Assembly: GCF_033568475.1 (NCBI RefSeq)
Contig: NC_133122.1
Span: 65,929,442 to 65,993,441 of the forward strand
Direction: 5' to 3'
DNA length: 64,000 bases
Source of the DNA: Henckelia pumila
Lineage: Eukaryota > Streptophyta > Magnoliopsida > Lamiales > Gesneriaceae
This document shows, piece by piece, positions 11,515-22,292 of the stretch. The translations under genes were made by a program, and so were the position numbers. Position 1 is the stretch's first letter. The number at the start of each line of letters is the position of its first letter. The notes beneath the pieces were generated by a model. The model saw only the letters and a list, made by a program, of their open reading frames with translations. It was not told the origin of the DNA and searched no databases.

Positions 11515-12012
11515 TTCAACTCATTACTCTATATTGGTGTAACACCAACTTTAAGATAGTGTAATTCTTACATCAAATATAAAACACATCTCCAACTCAT
11601 TAACTCTAAACTATACACTAAAAAAAATATTCTCTATTATTTTATTCACAACAACTAATTTATTACACAAAATATTTTTAGACCAAATAATTAAAATATC
11701 AATAATATCTAAAATAATTTATATATATATATTCCTTACAAATATTAATGAATTAAAATTTTTAATTAAATATGTTTTAAGAATTATTTTAAAATATTTA
11801 ATTTTATTATTTTATCTATTGATAATATAATTAAAAACATAATTTAGTTATTTATTGAATAAACAATCTCAAAATATATTATAATACACAATTAGAAAAC
11901 AAAAAAAATTAAAAAGAAAGAAAGAAAAAGGGGAGGGGATAATAGCTACAGTACTGTAGCTTTGCACCAACCCAGCGCTCTGGGTTGGAGCAAAGAATCC
12001 AAAGCCATTTTG
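11515..12012. repeat. MITE-like AT-rich repeat with terminal hairpins
   Basis: It opens with CCATCTTCAACTCATTACTC and repeats CATCTCCAACTCATTAACTC 60 bp later, wording typical of abundant plant MITEs. Near the other end lie a perfect 16-bp palindrome GCTACAGTACTGTAGC (11945-11960) and, immediately after, a hairpin built on CCAACCCAG/CTGGGTTGG (11961-11994). The middle is AT-rich and non-coding. The outer borders and any target duplication are uncertain. Confidence 0.4.
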
Positions 12013-12424
12013 GTGTATTGGATTGGAAATATATAATTGTGGATTGAAGATTGTGTTGTGAGTAAAGATGATATGGAAACGAGGCAGATGTGGGTGATTA
12101 GTTCGTTTACAAATCTTGTTGATTTTTAGTGAATTTTGTGATTTATATTAAACTTGTGGTTGATTCTTTAATATTAATTATGATTGAAGTGGATGTGTGA
12201 TTTTTTTGTATCGTATGTTGTTTATATATATAAAAAACTATATTTTTCGAACTATTCTAAATTAGAAGTGCGCACAGAGAACTTTAATATTCAGAAATGT
12301 TTAGATATTGATACGTCGAAACATACTCAAGTTAATTATTAAAGTGAATATATATTTGCTCAAATAGTCAAATTAATGAACTTTTGAAGGCACCAGTGCA
12401 GTGATTTCAACGAGCATAGATCGG
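12013..12424. other. intergenic
   Basis: AT-rich, no gene-like or RNA-like signal recognised; left flank of the MULE insertion. Confidence 0.4.
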
Positions 12425-12478
12425 CCAAATAGTATTGGTACGTAATAATGTTGTTCAATTTTTATTTTATTTTTTTGC
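12425..12478. repeat. left copy of a 54/55-bp direct repeat flanking the MULE
   Basis: This sequence recurs at 22289-22343 with a single T-run length difference. Removing the MULE and one 9-bp target duplication would place the two copies about 65 bp apart as a tandem duplication in the empty site. It is therefore target DNA, not part of the transposon. Confidence 0.8.
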
Positions 12479-12484
12479 ATAGAA

Positions 12485-12493
12485 TAATCCCAA
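12485..12493. other. target site duplication of MULE, left (TAATCCCAA)
   Basis: The 9 bases TAATCCCAA occur directly before 12494 and directly after 22283. When these are taken as borders, the two terminal inverted repeats align from their outermost base without gaps for the first 27 positions. Nine bases is the classic Mutator-superfamily duplication length. Confidence 0.9.
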
Positions 12494-12606
12494 GGGGGAC
12501 TTGGAGTTAAATCCCCAATCCAAAACTTAATTTTTGATTCAGTACCAATGTCAGACAAATTTAGTTTTGACTTCCTAATGCATTACAAAATTTATTTCTA
12601 ACTCCC
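12494..12606 (+). repeat. left terminal inverted repeat of the MULE
   Basis: It begins GGGGGACTTGGAGTTAAATC and aligns with the complement of 22171-22283, for example AGTTAAAT.CCCAATC and TCAGTACC.ATGTCA, with roughly a quarter to a third of positions differing. The outermost bases differ, so the ends have decayed. Confidence 0.85.
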
Positions 12607-13316
12607 TATTGACTTTTTTTAGCTTTTTGTTCCCTTTTTTTTATTTATTCATTATTATATGTAAATATTGTATTCTCTCTCTCTCACTTCGTCATCTTCC
12701 TCCCCCAATCTCTAATGCATCGGGCCCTAACCAAAAAACTCATCCATCCATCTCATCGCTGAAGCCTACCAACGAAAGAGAAGCCATAACCAAATAACTC
12801 ATCTATCTTTCTCTCTTTCTCTCCTCAGATTCTATCAACATATTTCCATTTATTCTCCTCAATGTAGGAAACCATAGCAAAACCCATGGGGCGTAAGAAC
12901 CACTGGCCTGCGACAGCTATTGAAAAGTTTTGCAAGGGGCAACGACAGGAAGAAGAGATCCGAACTTAAGAAAACGAGGAAGTGGGCTTTTCTGTTCTGT
13001 TTGTCGCCTTTGTCCTATTTTTTAATGCAATTTGTGTTACATTATTTTGATCTTGATTTTATTTGTATATTTTTCATTCTTGTGTTCGTTACTGTTTTGA
13101 ATTTGGTAATGTTATCGATTTTAAACTATATTAAATGGATGATTGTCATTGTTAATTTTCAAGTAAGTTTGAGAAAATCCCAAAGTAAATTTCATTTTCC
13201 AGTAGGTTTGAGAAAATCCCCAAAGTAAATTTTTTTTGAAACTAGACAAATGTTGAGCTTACATAACACTTTTTTTTTTTTTGTCTGAAGATAGTGGAGT
13301 CAATAGTGAAGGTGGT
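12607..13316 (+). other. MULE leader region upstream of MURA
   Basis: Pyrimidine-rich stretches (TCTCTCTCT near 12675 and 12810) and a short open frame from the ATG at 12886 (about 27 codons) precede the transposase. A long T run ending in GTCTGAAG at 13271-13290 could be a splice acceptor, so a further 5' exon is possible. I did not recognise any conserved domain here. Confidence 0.4.
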
Positions 13317-15685
13317 ATGATGCTGCTAGGAAGTTGTTCTTACAGTAAGAATTTGTTTATCTTTACAATAGAGGAGGATATGAGTCTAATGCAGATGTAT
13401 TTGCAACTTGGCAAAAAATGTGATCAAATCAATCCTTCTTCAACCTTCTTACAATATCTTGCACCTCACCGAAAGTTATATGTGACATTGAATGAAGATC
13501 AACATGTTAGTAATATGATCCGATTGTTTGTCTACATGAAAGTAAACATCATTGACATGATAGCAATCCGAAAAGAAGAAATTATTTCAAGTGACAAGAA
13601 TATTCTGAGGTAATTCATGTCTTTCTCTGTTTTTAGTTGTGCTACACCCGAACGATAGAAATAAATATTCCAATTTACCTTTAATTTATTCATACAGTTA
13701 GTAAGTACATTTTATTTAAGATATGGATGTTGGTATTTCAAGTGATTTACTGAAATATTTTATTGTTGTTTTTCTTTAATTAAGGAATGAGTTTGATGCG
13801 GATAATGGTCCTTCGAGTGCATCTCAATATGAAATGGTTCTACAAAGTAACTCCATTGATGCTTGGAGTCATTTGATTCGTGGAGAGGGGCAAAATTTTA
13901 AAAATGCTGATGAGTTTCGAAAGGTTCTTAAAAACTATGTTATTGCTACCATGAGATCGTTCGTGTATAAGAAAAATGACCAACAAAAGGTCTTCGTTGT
14001 TTGTAATGTCAGTGGTTGTGCATGGAAAATATATGCATCCAAATATAAGGCAGATGGAACGTTTGGAATTAGAAAATGTTGTCTTCAGCACGTATGTGAA
14101 GAGGCAAATCTTCGGAGCAGAGGCCATCCAAATGCTGATTCTGTTTGGGTGGCGAATATCATTAAAGATAAATTGAGAGGAGAACCATCATACCGACCGT
14201 CCGCAATTGTAAGAGATATTCATAGGGAATATGGCGTTGAATTGAAGTACCATACAGCATGGATGGGGAAAGAAATAGCAATGCATCAACTTTATGGGAC
14301 AGAGAAAGGATGTTTTGATAAATTGAGGTGGTATTGTGATGCTTTGAAACAAACAAATCCTGGTAGTTGGGCTGATTGTGAGGTTGATGAAATGAACAAA
14401 TTTCGACGACTTTTTATATCTTTACATGCATGTATTGTTGGATTTGTTAAGGGATGTAGACCGTTGATTTTTTTAGATGGAACACATATAAAAAATAAAT
14501 TCAAAGGTTGCATACTAAGTGCTGTGACAAAAAATGCTAATGATGACCTATTCACTTTAGCATTTGCGGTTGTGGAGGCTGAGAATGATGCTAACTAGGA
14601 ATGGTTCTGTTTGAAACTGAGGGGAGTCTTGACAATGCAAAATTGTGTAGTTTTCTCACAGTTCACTTTTTTTTCTGATAGACATAGTGGTCTTGTTAAG
14701 GCAATCCCCAATATATTCGCCGGTAGTCACCATGCATATTGTCTACGACACTTGGTGGATAATTTTCATACGCGGGTAAGTGCTATAATAGTTCATTTTA
14801 TTTTAAATAATATTTTTTGTATGCGAGATTTTTAATATTGTTTTATTTAAATTTTAGATTTTGAAGAAGTATCCATTGCACAACAAAAAGTATTGGGAAT
14901 CTATATTCCACAAAGCAGCATATGCGGCAACTGAGAGTGAGTTTATTGTTCATATTACTAGTATAATCCAGTCAATGCCTCTTGCAGAAGAATTTATTAA
15001 AAATTCAGAACCCGAGAATTGGGCAAATTGCTTATTTTCTGGAAAAAGATGGGGCATAATCAACAACAATCAAGCAGAATGTTGGAATAGTTGGGTTAAA
15101 CCCGCAAGGTATTTGCCAATTGTATCCATGATTGATACAATACGGTTACAAATAATGAGCATGATGAATAAAAGACGAGAGTCGTCTCTCCTAATGGTTG
15201 GAATCCTATCTCCTAAGCCAGAAATTAGTTTGTTACAAAACTACACTAAATCTCGAAATTTGAAGGTTGATAGGTCTAGTTCATTGCTTTTTGAGGTTTT
15301 GGATGGTGATAAAAGTTGTGCAGTGGATCTGGGAAACTGGAGTTGCTCATGTAGAATCTGGAAAATTAATGGGATCCCTTGTAACCATGCTTGTGCTGCT
15401 ATTGAGTCAAAGGGTTTGTCAATATATGACTTTTGTGACTCTTGCTACAAAGTTGAAAATTATCGGAGAGCTTATGCGGCAGTTGTCAATCCAATCCCTA
15501 CATTTGATTTCAATGTTGATTTACCACATTCTAATGGCGATATAATTAGACCTCCGGATGTTCGATCGCAGCCAGGACGTAGAAGGACACAAAGATTCCC
15601 GTCTCAAGTAAAGAAACGTGTTACCAAGTGCGCACGGTGTCAGAAACCAGGGCATAACCGTAGAAAATGCAAGGAAGCAATATAG
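13317..15685 (+). pseudogene. MURA-type MULE transposase, 3 exons, one in-frame stop
   Basis: Predicted exons are 13317-13609, 13785-14775 and 14858-15685, joined by GT-AG introns with phases that agree. Exon 1 encodes an N-terminal region of about 97 residues. Exon 2 begins with the MuDR-type DNA-binding region (LIRGEGQNFKNADEFRKVLK, CNVSGCAWKIYASK) and carries the catalytic core LDGTHIK...FAVVEAEND, then a TAG at 14596-14598 where a Trp is normal, then FSDRHSGLVKAIP. Exon 3 has a SWIM zinc finger (CSCRIWKINGIPCNHACAAI) and ends in a CCHC knuckle CARCQKPGHNRRKC. The stop is one G-to-A change from TGG, the only lesion I see. Start at 13317 is the first in-frame ATG; an upstream exon may exist. 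Confidence 0.92.
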
Positions 15686-15830
15686 TATGTGGATGGGCTG
15701 TTTTTGTTGGTCAGAATCACAGAACATGCAAAGAAGCGATATATTATGTAGATGGGCTATTTTTTTGTTACAATCACAAGACATGCAAAGAAGAAATATA
15801 GTTGCTAGATAGGGCTATTTTTGTCAGCAC
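15660..15830 (+). repeat. three copies of a 57-60-bp tandem repeat at the MURA stop
   Basis: The unit containing ATGCAA(A/G)GAAGC.ATAT followed by GATGGGCT.TTTTTGTT starts near 15664, 15724 and 15781. The first copy overlaps the last codons and stop of the transposase, so the repeat arose by duplicating its coding end. Confidence 0.75.
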
Positions 15831-15899
15831 TCATACGCTATAGATTATATATTTTGGGTAATCATATGTCTTGATATACCTTTTGTTGTTTGCATGTTA

Positions 15900-16800
15900 A
15901 ATGTAATGAATATGTAGCACATATTGGTGCTTATTATACCACAATTATTTTTGGTGTATTGATCGAATGCATAACTGTGTTGGTGAAGTTGGTAGTGTAT
16001 TTGGTAGTTTTGGTGAAGTTGATATTCTATTTGGTAATGTTGATGAAGTTGGTACTGTATCATGGATATAAGAACGCTTTTTATTTCATTTGCTACATAG
16101 TGTACTACTTATCTATGTAACTTATACTGCAAATAGGCACTATTATACTTAATTTGGAAGCTGATGTACTACAGATCAATATACTTGGTACTACCATTTT
16201 GACGATGCACCAACACCAAAATGGAAAACGTGTGGACAATGTACTACATTGTACTAAACAGAATACCACAATCAGGACAAATTATACTTAACGTACTACG
16301 GATCAATATAAATGATACTGCCTTTCTGACAATACATCAACACCACAATGAAAACATGTATTGAAGATGTACCAAATATTACTAAGTAGTATACCACATT
16401 AAGACAAATTATTGTACTTTATTTGCAAATGCTTGTACTACATATCAATAAAGTTTGTACTGTTTTTTTGCCAATGCACCAGCACCACAATGGAAAACAT
16501 TTATGGACGATGTACCACATTTAACCAATTCTTATACCACACTCAGGCATTATTGTACTTTATTTGCAAGGGCTTGTACTACATATCAATAAAGTTTGTA
16601 CTGTTTTTTTGCCAATGCACCAGCACCACAATGGAAAACATTTATGGACGATGTACCACATTTAACCAATGCTTATACCATAATCAGGCATTATTGTACT
16701 TTATTTGCAAGGTCTTGTACTACATATAAATATATTTTGTACTGCATTTTTGACAATGCACCATCACCACAATGGAAAACATTTGCGGATGATGTACCAC
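15900..16800 (+). repeat. left arm of the MULE inverted satellite structure (141-bp units, forward)
   Basis: At 16470, 16611 and 16752 the same unit begins (g.CAATGCACCA.CACCACAATG), exactly 141 bp apart. Two more degenerate units start near 16200 and 16329. The flank at about 15900-16135 is matched in reverse at about 18248-18440. Reading frames through the units exist only because 141 is divisible by three. Confidence 0.9.
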
Positions 16801-17150
16801 ATGATTAACACATGTTTATACATAAAATTTCTATTATAGTAGTTTCAGTGATGATTATCACATGTTTATGCATTTTAATGTCTAATTTATTTGCATATAT
16901 GATGATTACCAAACACATGCATATGTATTCGATCATTGTATATGTTTGTAACATTTATGGTTAAAACAATCTTATCTATGTATCCATTGCCCAAAATTTG
17001 TAACATCAATGTTATTTAACACATGTTTACTTATAAAATGTCTAATATTGTAGTATCAATCATGACTATCACATGTTTATGCATTTTAATGAAGTATAAT
17101 ATTGTCTTATTATGGTTTGATCCTTTGTAAAATTTGGTATAATGCCTTAT
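16801..17150. repeat. centre of the MULE palindrome with a 75-bp direct repeat
   Basis: The spacer between the two satellite arms contains a direct repeat (16806-16880 and about 17020-17095) including TATCACATGTTTATGCATTT. It is AT-rich and non-coding. It marks the convergence point of the transcription units from both sides. Confidence 0.6.
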
Positions 17151-17154
17151 TGTG

Positions 17155-18180
17155 GTATGCTACTTCGTAATATTTTGTACATTGTCCATAAATATTTTCC
17201 ATTGTGGTGCTGGTGCATTGGCAAAAAAACAGTACAAATGTTATTGATATGTAGTACAAGACCTTGCAAATAAAGTACAATAATGCCTGAGTGTGGTATA
17301 AGAATTGGTTAAATGTGGTACATCATCCATAAATGTTTTCCATTGTGGTGCTGGTGCATTGTCAAAAAAACAGTACAAACTTTATTGATATGTAGTACAA
17401 GCCCTTGCAAATAAAGTACAATAATGTCTGGGTGTGGTATAAGAATTGGTTAAATGTGGTACATCGTCCATAAATATTTTCCATTGTGGTGCTGGTGCAT
17501 TGTAAAAATAGCAGTACAAACTTTATTGATATGTAGTACAAGCCCTTGCAAATAAAGTACAATAATGCCTGAGTGTGGTATAAGCATTGGTTAAATGTGG
17601 TACATCGTCCATAAATGTTTTCCATTGTGGTGCTTGTGCATTGGCAAAAAAACAGTACAAACTTTATTGATATGTAGTACAAGCCCTTGCAAATAAAGTA
17701 CAATAATGCCTGAGTGTGGTATAAGACTTGGTTAAATGTGGTACATCGTCCGTAAATATTTTCCATTGTGGTGCTGGTGCATTGTCAAAAATGCAGTACA
17801 AATTATATTGATATGTAGTACAAGAGCTTGCAAATAAAGTACAATAATGCCTGATTGTGGTATAAGCATTGGTTAAATGTGGTACATCGTCCATAAATGT
17901 TTTCCATTGTGGTGCTGGTGCATTGGCAAAAAAACAGTACAAACTTTATTGATATGTAGTACAAGCCCTTGCAAATAAAGTACAATAATGTCTGAGTGTG
18001 GTATAAGAATTGGTTAAATGTGGTACATCGTCCATAAATGTTTTCCATTGTGGTGCTGGTGCATTGGCAAAAAAATAGTACAAACTTTATTGATATGTAG
18101 TACAAGCCCTTGCAAATAAAGTACAATAATGCCTGAGTGTGGTATAAGCATTGGTTAAATGTGGTACATTGTCCATACAT
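17155..18180 (-). repeat. right arm of the MULE inverted satellite (seven 141-bp units, reverse)
   Basis: The string CATTGTGGTGCT starts at 17200, 17341, 17482, 17623, 17764, 17905 and 18046, every 141 bp. The units are near-identical to each other and are the reverse complement of the units in the left arm. Beyond the array, 18248-18440 mirrors 15900-16135. Confidence 0.93.
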
Positions 18181-18466
18181 AGATAAAAGAAACATAATAT
18201 AGACGATTGGAGTAATACAGTAGAAGAAACATGAAGCATAACATAGCCTATTTGCAGTATCAGTTACATAGATAAGTAGTACACTATGTAGCAAATCAAG
18301 TAAAAAACGTTTTTACTTCCCTGATACAGTACCAAATTCATCAACAACACAGTTATGCATCCGATCAATACACCAAAAATAGTTATGGTGTAATAAGCAC
18401 CAGTATGTTCAACCAAACTACCAAATACACTAACAAAAATCATTGTCCACTCCATTATCATTTCTG

Positions 18467-21400
18467 TCAACTCATTTTACTCAAACCATATTCGTCACTT
18501 AGGATGGCTGCAGCAACGTATGCCCTTATACCGTCTATTTTGCAATCAGTCTGATGATTCCATGTAAATGGGTCATCACGAGCATAGCACTTTGCCCATA
18601 GGCAAGTAAACACACCACAATCGGGATTAGGCCCTTGGACTCTACACTTTGGGAATCCCACGGTGCAATTGGAAAGGTCAAGGTCCTTGAACAGCCTCAA
18701 GTATCCTAATAGAAATTCAACCTGGACACAAATCGAATTATTGTAATAGTGAACTAATTGCATCACATAATGAGGGAGGTACAATAATGAAAGACTTACA
18801 AACTGTCTCGCACTTGTCCTGTCATATGAGCTGTCTATTGAGTTCCTCACCACAAATTCCTTTTTTTCATTATTCCACACAAGCAAAAACCAATGGGATC
18901 TCACACCAATAGGGAATAATACATATCTGCATATCATCATTACTTCCTTATTTAGATCGTGTAACTTCACCACAGTACTCTTCGTACACTTCGAGAGGAA
19001 GTCCACGTATTGATGATCCTCAAGTGATTTGTTCTTGTAATGCTCACCAAGTACTTTTAATACATCATGCTACAAAAAATATTTAAATTGTCAACAATCA
19101 ATTTTAATACTTAAATACATAAATAGAAGAACAGTGGATGAAATACGGTTAATTACAAAGGTAGCCATACAAACCTGAACCCAAGGTTGAACCGTATAAA
19201 TGGGGAGGTCGTGGTTATTGGAGCGGCACAAAATTTTCAGGTAGCATTCTATTATCTCTCCCCGGACATCATTGCCAAACAACAGATCACATAATTGAGG
19301 TCCTTCCACTGATAGGTATGAGTCATTCCACCACACAACTGTGTAAAAAAAAATTCAGTGCACTAGTTAAAATATACAATGTAATAAACATGATGACTTA
19401 CTCCAATTTTTCCCGTGAAAGAAAAGAAGTAATGGCTTTTCTCTCTGAATCAGTCACTAAATCGTGTCCACAAAAATCTGTCCGACCCTTGTATACTTGC
19501 AAAGGATCCTCCACCACCTGTCCAACATCTAGTGTCACCTGCTCAACAACACGATCAAGATCTACGAGGTAGTCATCCTAATGAAACACACAATAATTCA
19601 AATAGAAGCAATATAAGTCACATATCAAATAAAGAAAATAAACAACTATACGTAATATATTACTATTACCTCTGTCGTACTACCAACCAAACTACTAGAT
19701 TTCTCTCTCAATCGTTTTGAAACTCTTCTCGGCACATTCATCCAACTCTCCTTGTTACTCCTACTCGCGCGCTCCACTTTCTTTCTTATGTTTACAATCT
19801 TCTTAGGATCAAATCCACTTGCAGCATCGCTCTCGTCAACCAGCAATTTTGAAACACGATCATCAATATTTCGACCGGAGGCTTCTCCATCATCCTTTGA
19901 GGTCATTTTAATAGAATCCACAATCACATCATCAACTATCTTCTTTGGTTCATTCTCAACTTCATTTTCTACTTGCATTTTATCACCTTCCTTCTCATCT
20001 AACTTTTCAAATCCATCCTCCATTTCATCAGCAACATCATTCACATTTTCATGAATTTTTGGAACTTGTGTCTCAATCTGCACACTATATAAGTCATTGA
20101 AATTGCCATCAAAATCCTTACCACCAGAATTTTTTTGACTACTAATTTTTCCAGCACCATTTTTCGAACCGTATCTGCGTTTCAAATTCTCAATCTCAGA
20201 AGACTGTTCCCTAACAATCTTCTCCAAACGAGTGACATCTGTTTTCAAAATATACTCATTCGTTGTTGACATTACCTGTAACAAATCAATCACAGAATTC
20301 ATCAACAAACTTTAAGAACATTACAATTAATTGGACAAAGTATAAATACGCATCACTTCACGTACCACAGCGCTGGAAGATATCTCCTCAACAAACACTC
20401 TTTCGTTAGGGAATGGAACTATAGGAACAATATATTTATAACATAAAATCGCAAAGTTAGAACCTTATAATTATTTTGGATAATATTATATCAAAATGAC
20501 ATATCAAATAGGACCTTCATTCTCGTAATTGTGTTAAACAATTCTTCGGCAGAATCAGAATTGTTAGGAATTTTGCACTTCGCCCAACGAAACACACGGG
20601 GAAATTTCCTAATACTTGTCTGAATGGCAAACAAAGGTACACTCTCATACAACCATGCCTACATTGAAAGATTTTTAGATTAAGTATGTACAAGAAGAAA
20701 TGTTATATATGACCAATGTATTAAGGACAATAAATACTAACCATCAACCCCACTAAACAACCATCTAGATACTTCTTTCGTTCTACTACACCTTGTTCAC
20801 CACCGATATGGGCAGCCATGTTCTCGCAAAGGAATCGGTACGCAGCATCACCCCACGAGTATTCAAAGAAATGATCCAGATCATCGAGATATGGCATAAT
20901 AAATCGTGGAGTTGTATAATTTCCAACCGGAAAAATCACACAATTGAATAAATACAAGATAAACATCCTCGCAAAGTCCTCGACATATTTTTTTTTCTTC
21001 TTACGTGCTAGTTCAAGAAGTTTCAAACGAATACTTGATCGGATTACCTTGCTTACACTACCCCCAAAATAACGAGTTACAAAGGAAGATTTCATTTTCA
21101 AATCAATATTCACTGGTTGTCCAACATATTTTAACCCCATAACAATGGAAAACTCTGACGATTTAAAAGGAACCGATACATTACCATCACCAAACTTGAA
21201 GGACAAAGATTGAACGTCAAACCTGCTCAACACTGCCTCAACCTTCAAACAACTAAAGCTAAGCTTTGGCATCTTCAACCATTCTGAGAATGGAGAATCA
21301 TTTATCCACTGTAGTTGTCTTCTCTCAATTACAGATGAAAGTTCTTCCATTGTACTCCGAAATACTGCAGCAGAGCAGCGGCTTGGTGTCTCATATGCCC

Positions 21401-21817
21401 TACGGATACTACGTTTCATCTCGGATCCTACTCGTTCTCGTACTATTTCTAAATCAAAAAAAAAACCGTGTGTCAAAAGTCATAACGATAAGATTTTGAT
21501 AAACAATTTTCACGGTAACAAAACAGAAAACATAAACCGAAGGAAATATTTTTAATTTGAACTATTTGAGTTGTCTATACCTAATTCTATCCAAACAAAA
21601 CATTGATAAATCTAGTTGAACTCTCAAAACTACAAATCAAATTTCCAAAATTTCGCATACACCAATTTTAAAATTGGTTTCCACAGTTTCGAAAGATTTG
21701 TAACAACCTAGATGAAATTGAATAAAAAGTTGGACAAATTGAATAAAAATATTAGAAGATAAAAAATATCAGAAGAAACTCACTGCCTTTTTTGCTTTGT
21801 TTCTGCTCGTTTTCCAT
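18467..21817 (-). CDS. Ulp1/C48-like SUMO protease gene carried by the MULE (about 9 exons)
   Basis: Exons read on the minus strand: 21817-21784, 21448-20742, 20658-20515, 20418-20366, 20275-19670, 19577-19402, 19338-19175, 19069-18800, 18721-18467. Exon 2 encodes a DUF1985-like region (SFKFGDGNVSVPFKSSEFSI, MGLKYVG). Exon 5 begins with a heptad-like coiled coil (VTRLEKIVREQSSEIENLKR) and is then acidic. The last two exons hold the protease core: HWFLLVWNNEKKEFVV, then QGPNPDCGVFTC with the Gln and catalytic Cys. The usual acidic residue after the His (about YDS) appears as Asn in VVRNSID. Junctions 3-4 and 6-7 do not join in frame with the nearest splice sites, so there may be small lesions. 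Known Ulp1 enzymes cleave SUMO; its use by MULEs is unknown. Confidence 0.85.
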
Positions 21818-21849
21818 GTGACTGACAGATTTCAAAGCGACGATAGCGA

Positions 21850-22025
21850 TTTGAAATCTGTTGCAAGCCCGTGAGTTTAGCGTGGATGCTAGATGTTGGG
21901 AGAAGAGATGAATATTGGTCGAGATTGAGAGATCGTCGCTTTGAAATCTGTTGCAAGCCCGTGAGTTTAGCGTGGATGCTAGATGTTGGGAGAAGAGATG
22001 AATATTGGCCGAGATTGGGAGATAA
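21850..22025. repeat. 90-bp tandem duplication upstream of the Ulp1-like gene
   Basis: The unit TTGAAATCTGTTGCAAGCCC... starts at 21851 and again at 21941, and the two copies differ at only a few positions. It lies just upstream of the predicted start codon at 21817, within the likely leader or promoter of the protease gene. The second copy runs to about 22025. Confidence 0.85.
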
Positions 22026-22170
22026 GAGAAGATGATGAAAATTGGTGGAGGCGATTCTGTCAAAATGAGGGAAGAGAAGAAGAGAAGAAGGGCGTGAGAA
22101 GTGAGAGCAAATAATTTTCCAATTAAAAACCTAGATAAAATAATAATAATAATAATTTAAAAGGAGACAA

Positions 22171-22283
22171 GGGAGTGAAAAAAAATTTATTTGTTGTAGT
22201 AGGTACCTAAATCTCCAAATCTATGACATGGGTACTGAACTCAAAATCAAGTTTTTGATTGGGTATTTAACTATAATTAACCG
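22171..22283 (-). repeat. right terminal inverted repeat of the MULE
   Basis: Read on the minus strand from 22283 it starts CGGTTAATTATAGTTAAATA and continues in gapless alignment with the left end for the first 27 positions, then with small gaps for about 110 bp. Confidence 0.85.
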
Positions 22284-22292
22284 TAATCCCAA
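22284..22292. other. target site duplication of MULE, right (TAATCCCAA)
   Basis: Identical to 12485-12493. It overlaps by a few bases the right copy of the 54/55-bp direct repeat (22289-22343), showing that the insertion fell at the junction of a pre-existing tandem duplication. Confidence 0.9.

Larger units (their letters stand above)
12494..22283. mobile_element. Mutator-like transposon (MULE) with MURA and Ulp1-like genes, 9790 bp
   Basis: The element is bounded by about 110-bp diverged terminal inverted repeats and by a perfect 9-bp duplication, TAATCCCAA. It encodes a MURA transposase on the plus strand (13317-15685) and a Ulp1/C48 cysteine-protease-like gene on the minus strand (18467-21817). 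The two genes converge on an inverted array of 141-bp repeats (about 15900-18480). MULEs carrying Ulp1-like genes are known in plants (the Kaonashi class). The transposase carries one premature stop, so this copy is probably not self-sufficient now. Confidence 0.93.

Noticed and set aside
12920-13228. Hydrophobic 102-codon frame before the MURA gene
   Set aside because: No ATG start, T-rich composition and no conserved motif; more likely intron or leader.
16200-18180. CRISPR-like regular repeats
   Set aside because: Repeat period of 141 bp with no unique spacers, inside a plant transposon; ordinary tandem repeat.
16412-18294. Open frames of 105-163 codons with a 47-residue repeat in the satellite region
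   Set aside because: 141 is divisible by three, so any stop-free frame stays open through the array. Similar frames appear on both strands and in several phases, and none has a recognisable domain.
18467-21817. Ulp1-like gene as a host SUMO protease locus
   Set aside because: It lies fully inside the MULE borders and has the domain mix (DUF1985-like plus Ulp1) of transposon-borne genes.
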